Shown here in pieces: positions 13,230 through 15,863 of a stretch of DNA of 15,863 bases (positions are counted from its first letter, which is position 1; each line of letters opens with the position of its first letter). This DNA comes from an uncultured Prevotellaceae bacterium (GTDB lineage Bacteria > Bacteroidota > Bacteroidia > Bacteroidales > Bacteroidaceae). Below the pieces are notes generated by a model that ran no database searches, was not told where the DNA came from, and worked only from the letters and a program-made list of their open reading frames with translations. Made by a program: the position numbers and the translations under genes. The stretch is taken from NCBI GenBank assembly GCA_947306605.1, contig CAMZHB010000006.1:1-15863 (forward strand), in the 5' to 3' direction.

Positions 13230-14270
13230 ATGAAACGTACAATATTGGTAACTGGCGGTACTGGGTTTATTGGCTCACATACGACCGTGGAATTGATTAA
13301 TGCTGGCTATGATGTGGTAATTGTGGACAACTTGTCGAATTCTAATGCGGATGTTGTCGATGGTATAGAGAAAATTACGGGAGTGCGTCCGGCTTTTGAG
13401 AAAGTTGATTGCAACGATGTTCCGGCTTTGGAAGGTGTATTCCAGAAATACAACGGAATAGAAGGCATTATTCATTTCGCAGCCAGCAAAGCGGTGGGCG
13501 AAAGTGTGGAGAAGCCGTTGCTATATTACCGTAACAATCTGAATTCTCTGATGAACTTGTTGGAACTAATGCCTAAGTACAACGTAAAAGGCATTATTTT
13601 CTCCAGTTCATGCACTGTGTATGGCCAACCGGACAAGGAAAATCTTCCCGTGACGGAGTTGGCTCCCATCAAGAAGGCTGAAAGTCCTTATGGTAACACG
13701 AAGCAGATTTGTGAAGAGATTATACAGGATTATATATCAAGTGGTGCGCCGGTTAAGGCTATCTTGCTGCGTTATTTTAACCCCATTGGTGCTCATCCGT
13801 CGGCTATTATTGGTGAACTTCCCAATGGTGTGCCGGCCAATCTCATTCCTTATTTGACGCAAACGGCCATTGGCATCCGTAAAGAGCTGAGTGTGTTCGG
13901 CGATGACTATAATACACCCGACGGTTCTTGTATTCGCGACTTCATATATGTGGTTGACTTGGCCAAAGCTCATGTTTGCGCGATGTCATATATCCTTGAC
14001 GGAAAAATGGAACAGCCTGTCGATGTGTTCAACGTGGGCACCGGCAAGGGCAACTCCGTGCTGGAACTTATCAACACGTTTGAGGAGTGCACCGGAGTGA
14101 AGTTGCCGTACAAGATTGTGGGACGTCGTGCCGGTGACATTGAACAAGTGTGGGGCAATGTGGACAAAGCGAACAAAGTACTCGGATGGAAAGCCGAGCA
14201 CACTTTGGCCGAGGCCCTGTCAAGTGCCTGGAAGTGGCAGGAAGAATTGCGCAAACGTGGCGTGATGTAA
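13230..14270 (+). CDS. galE: UDP-glucose 4-epimerase
   Basis: This 346-residue extended SDR enzyme interconverts UDP-glucose and UDP-galactose, and in some members the N-acetyl forms, supplying galactose for polysaccharide and LPS and feeding galactose use. Seen: NAD-binding GGTGFIGSH (9-17), Asp33 after the second strand (VIVDNLSNS), HFAASKAVGES (82-92), the active-site strand SSSCTVYG (125-132), the Tyr154-x3-Lys158 pair in SPYGNTKQ, and RYFNPIGAHPS. The C-terminal GRRAGDIEQVW block binds the nucleotide sugar. Length is normal (about 340). The ATG at 13230 is preceded by an A/T-rich stretch without Shine-Dalgarno. A hairpin at 14289-14325 follows the stop. Confidence 0.95.
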   Translation: MKRTILVTGGTGFIGSHTTVELINAGYDVVIVDNLSNSNADVVDGIEKITGVRPAFEKVDCNDVPALEGVFQKYNGIEGIIHFAASKAVGESVEKPLLYYRNNLNSLMNLLELMPKYNVKGIIFSSSCTVYGQPDKENLPVTELAPIKKAESPYGNTKQICEEIIQDYISSGAPVKAILLRYFNPIGAHPSAIIGELPNGVPANLIPYLTQTAIGIRKELSVFGDDYNTPDGSCIRDFIYVVDLAKAHVCAMSYILDGKMEQPVDVFNVGTGKGNSVLELINTFEECTGVKLPYKIVGRRAGDIEQVWGNVDKANKVLGWKAEHTLAEALSSAWKWQEELRKRGVM

Positions 14271-14288
14271 GCATATGAAACAACAAAT

Positions 14289-14330
14289 GCCGGATGTTGC
14301 GGCGCAGATGCGTGCAGCATCCGGCTTTAT
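14289..14330 (+). terminator. Hairpin between galE and nspC, probable terminator
   Basis: GCCGGATGTTGC (14289-14300) pairs with GCAGCATCCGGC (14314-14325), 12 bp with one G-U pair and a 13-nt loop. The following TTTATTATATA is A/T-rich but broken by A, so termination may be partial. nspC starts only 22 nt after the stem, with no recognisable TAnnTTTG box between. nspC may therefore depend on read-through. Confidence 0.65.
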
Positions 14331-14347
14331 TATATATAAGGTATAAT

Positions 14348-15526
14348 ATGAAGCACGAAAGCCGGATTGTAGATGCGTTTCCATCGCCGTGCTACGTCAT
14401 GGAAGAGGTTAAGTTGCGTGAAAATCTCGAATTAATCTCATGTGTCGCGCGGGAGAGTGGGGCAGAGATTATTTTAGCCTTGAAAGCGTTTGCCTTGTGG
14501 CGTAGTTTCCCGATTTTCAAGGAATATATCCGTCACACAACGGTCAGTTCCCTGTACGAGGCCCGTCTTTCAGCGGAGGAATTCGGAGATTACACTCACA
14601 CTTATTCACCTGCCTACGACGAAGCGACGTTTGGCGAGATATTGAAGTATAGTGGCCACGTGACAATGAATTCTCTGTCGCAGCTGGTCCGTTTTATGCC
14701 TTATTTGAAAGGAGTTGACCACTCCGTGTCGCTGGGTCTGCGCATCAACCCCGAGTATTCTGAAATTGAAACAGAACTGTATAACCCCTGTGCTCCCGGT
14801 TCGCGTTTCGGAGTCCTGGCAAAGGATCTTCCGGATGAGTTGCCGGCAGGGCTGGACGGCTTTCACTTTCACTGTTTATGCGAAAACGACGCCCCGTCTT
14901 TGGTTAAAGTGCTGGAGAACGTGGAGTCGCGTTTTGGCAAGTGGCTTCCCCATTTGAAATGGCTCAATATGGGTGGCGGCCATCTGATGACCCGTCAAGG
15001 CTATCATCTCGATTTGCTCATAGATACCCTACGTCAGTTCCGGCAAAGGCATCCTAACTTGCAGCTATTCCTAGAACCCGGTTCCGCTTTCCTATGGGGA
15101 ACGGGCTATCTGCAATCCAACGTGATGGATATCGTAGAGAACAACGGCATAAAAACGGCCATCCTCAATGTAAGTTTCACGTGCCACATGCCAGATTGTT
15201 TGGAGATGCCCTATTATCCTACAGTGCGCGGGGCAGAAACGATTCCCGAGGATACATGTGAAAACAGCGTGGCCGAAACGCCGTATTTGTACCGATTAGG
15301 TGGGAACAGTTGTCTGAGCGGTGACTACATGGGCTTTTGGAAGTTTGATCACGAACTCAGAGTGGGCGACACCGTTATTTTTGAAGACATGATACACTAT
15401 ACGACAGTGAAGACCAACATGTTTAACGGCGTCTCCCATCCGTCAATAGCCCTGCTGCGTGCCGACAGGTCAAAAGTGCTGATGCGCCAGTTCGGTTATG
15501 AAGACTATAGGGACCGTATGTGCTGA
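14348..15526 (+). CDS. nspC: Carboxynorspermidine/carboxyspermidine decarboxylase
   Basis: This 392-residue PLP enzyme has an alanine-racemase fold and decarboxylates carboxyspermidine (or carboxynorspermidine), the last step of the alternative polyamine route that uses aspartate semialdehyde instead of decarboxylated SAM. Seen: PLP-binding Lys46 in ILALKAFALW, HFHCLCEND (173-181), phosphate-binding MGGGH (208-212), EPGSA (243-247), HMPDC (280-284), and the active-site block GGNSCLSGDYMG with Cys322 and Asp326. The frame is open upstream to 14294, which falls inside the galE hairpin. The ATG at 14348 gives MKHESRIVDAFPSPCYVME, the normal family start. The partner dehydrogenase (CASDH/Lys1-like) is not in this window. 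Confidence 0.93.
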   Translation: MKHESRIVDAFPSPCYVMEEVKLRENLELISCVARESGAEIILALKAFALWRSFPIFKEYIRHTTVSSLYEARLSAEEFGDYTHTYSPAYDEATFGEILKYSGHVTMNSLSQLVRFMPYLKGVDHSVSLGLRINPEYSEIETELYNPCAPGSRFGVLAKDLPDELPAGLDGFHFHCLCENDAPSLVKVLENVESRFGKWLPHLKWLNMGGGHLMTRQGYHLDLLIDTLRQFRQRHPNLQLFLEPGSAFLWGTGYLQSNVMDIVENNGIKTAILNVSFTCHMPDCLEMPYYPTVRGAETIPEDTCENSVAETPYLYRLGGNSCLSGDYMGFWKFDHELRVGDTVIFEDMIHYTTVKTNMFNGVSHPSIALLRADRSKVLMRQFGYEDYRDRMC

Positions 15527-15591
15527 CCCATGACGCGACTAAAACGTAATGTCTTTTAAGTCGGCAAGCCCCTGGCAGAGTACCCTCACAC

Positions 15592-15675
15592 GAAATCCGA
15601 CATAGTTTCAACGAAGTGGGACTTTGGAAAACCGAAGTCCGACATAGGCCAAATGAAATGGGATATATGCTGCGC
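15592..15675 (+). repeat. Array of four degenerate 21-nt repeat units after nspC
   Basis: Units start at 15592, 15613, 15634 and 15655, exactly 21 nt apart. Their first 14 bases are GAAATCCGACATAG, GAAGTGGGACTTTG, GAAGTCCGACATAG and GAAATGGGATATAT. The first and third match the units after rsmA closely; the second and fourth fit a looser GAARTSSGAYWT pattern. The 7 bases after each core differ. The gap 15527-15747 shows no credible gene; the array is its main content. Confidence 0.6.
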
Positions 15676-15747
15676 GTAAAACTACATGAGTAAAAGCGCC
15701 TATGACAAGAGAAAAATAATGGCGGAAAGAAAAAAACGGATATTTTT

Positions 15748-15778
15748 TTTGTCGGAATAAAATATTGTTGTACTTTTG
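15748..15778 (+). promoter_or_regulatory. Bacteroidota-type promoter of tRNA-Gly
   Basis: TTTG (15748-15751), a 19-nt spacer and TACTTTTG (15771-15778) match the -33/-7 consensus of the phylum fully. It lies 30 nt upstream of the tRNA 5' end. It is the best promoter in the window. Confidence 0.85.
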
Positions 15779-15808
15779 CACTGCGTTTGGCGTAACGCGG
15801 ATTAAATC

Positions 15809-15863
<55 letters not shown>

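Noticed and set aside
15613..15642. Hairpin GTGGGACTT / AAGTCCGAC as an nspC terminator
   Set aside because: It has one mismatch, a 10-nt loop and no T run. It is better explained as neighbouring repeat units.
15781..15800. Hairpin CTGCGTT / AACGCGG between the tRNA-Gly promoter and the tRNA
   Set aside because: The stem is only 7 bp, includes a G-U pair, and overlaps the likely transcription start. It is probably just the processed tRNA leader.

Overview
The window looks like a chromosomal segment of a Bacteroidales bacterium, most likely a Prevotella-like member of Prevotellaceae. Four things support this. The promoters have the Bacteroidota form (TTTG, about 19 nt, then TAnnTTTG) rather than -35/-10 boxes. 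Shine-Dalgarno sequences are nearly absent. The biotin-dependent decarboxylase operon has a lamin-tail-type domain on its small membrane subunit. The gene sets rsfS-ftsH-cdsA, rsmA with a divergent flippase-like gene, and a DUF3078 outer-membrane protein are all typical. The genus is inference from remembered protein similarity. Nothing in the window marks it as a plasmid, phage or insertion element.

Layout. Bases 1-3388 (+) hold the end of a carboxyltransferase subunit, an OadG-type subunit, a biotin carrier and the OadB-type membrane decarboxylase. Together these would make a Na+-pumping methylmalonyl-CoA decarboxylase, closed by a hairpin terminator. Bases 3544-6755 (-) are rsfS-ftsH-cdsA: ribosome silencing, membrane proteolysis and CDP-diacylglycerol synthesis. 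A tRNA-Gln(CUG) with its own promoter and terminator follows (6873-7031, -). Next is a two-gene minus-strand unit: a TTG-started flippase-like membrane protein and the dipeptidase pepD. It is divergent from rsmA (+, 9697-10533) across a short heptad-repeat region.

From 10534 to the end everything is on the plus strand. First come a repeat-containing rsmA terminator and a leader region, then corA (Mg2+/Co2+ channel), a DUF3078 outer-membrane protein, galE, nspC (carboxyspermidine/carboxynorspermidine decarboxylase), a repeat-rich gap, and the first 55 bases of tRNA-Gly(GCC).

The proteins are mostly well-known housekeeping families; the less expected signals are in the gaps. (1) The corA leader has a promoter -7 box, two tiny upstream ORFs (the second proline-rich and ending 2 nt before corA), a GGAGG ribosome-binding site with a matching CCTCC upstream, and a 13-bp complementarity that would bury the corA start codon. 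This could be an undescribed leader-peptide or RNA switch for Mg2+ transport. (2) A degenerate 21-nt-period repeat (14-nt core GAAGTCCGACATAG plus 7 variable bases) occurs in two intergenic regions 5 kb apart, always in the same 21-nt register, and one unit has been built into the rsmA terminator. Both rest on reading by eye and need folding, comparative and genome-wide searches.
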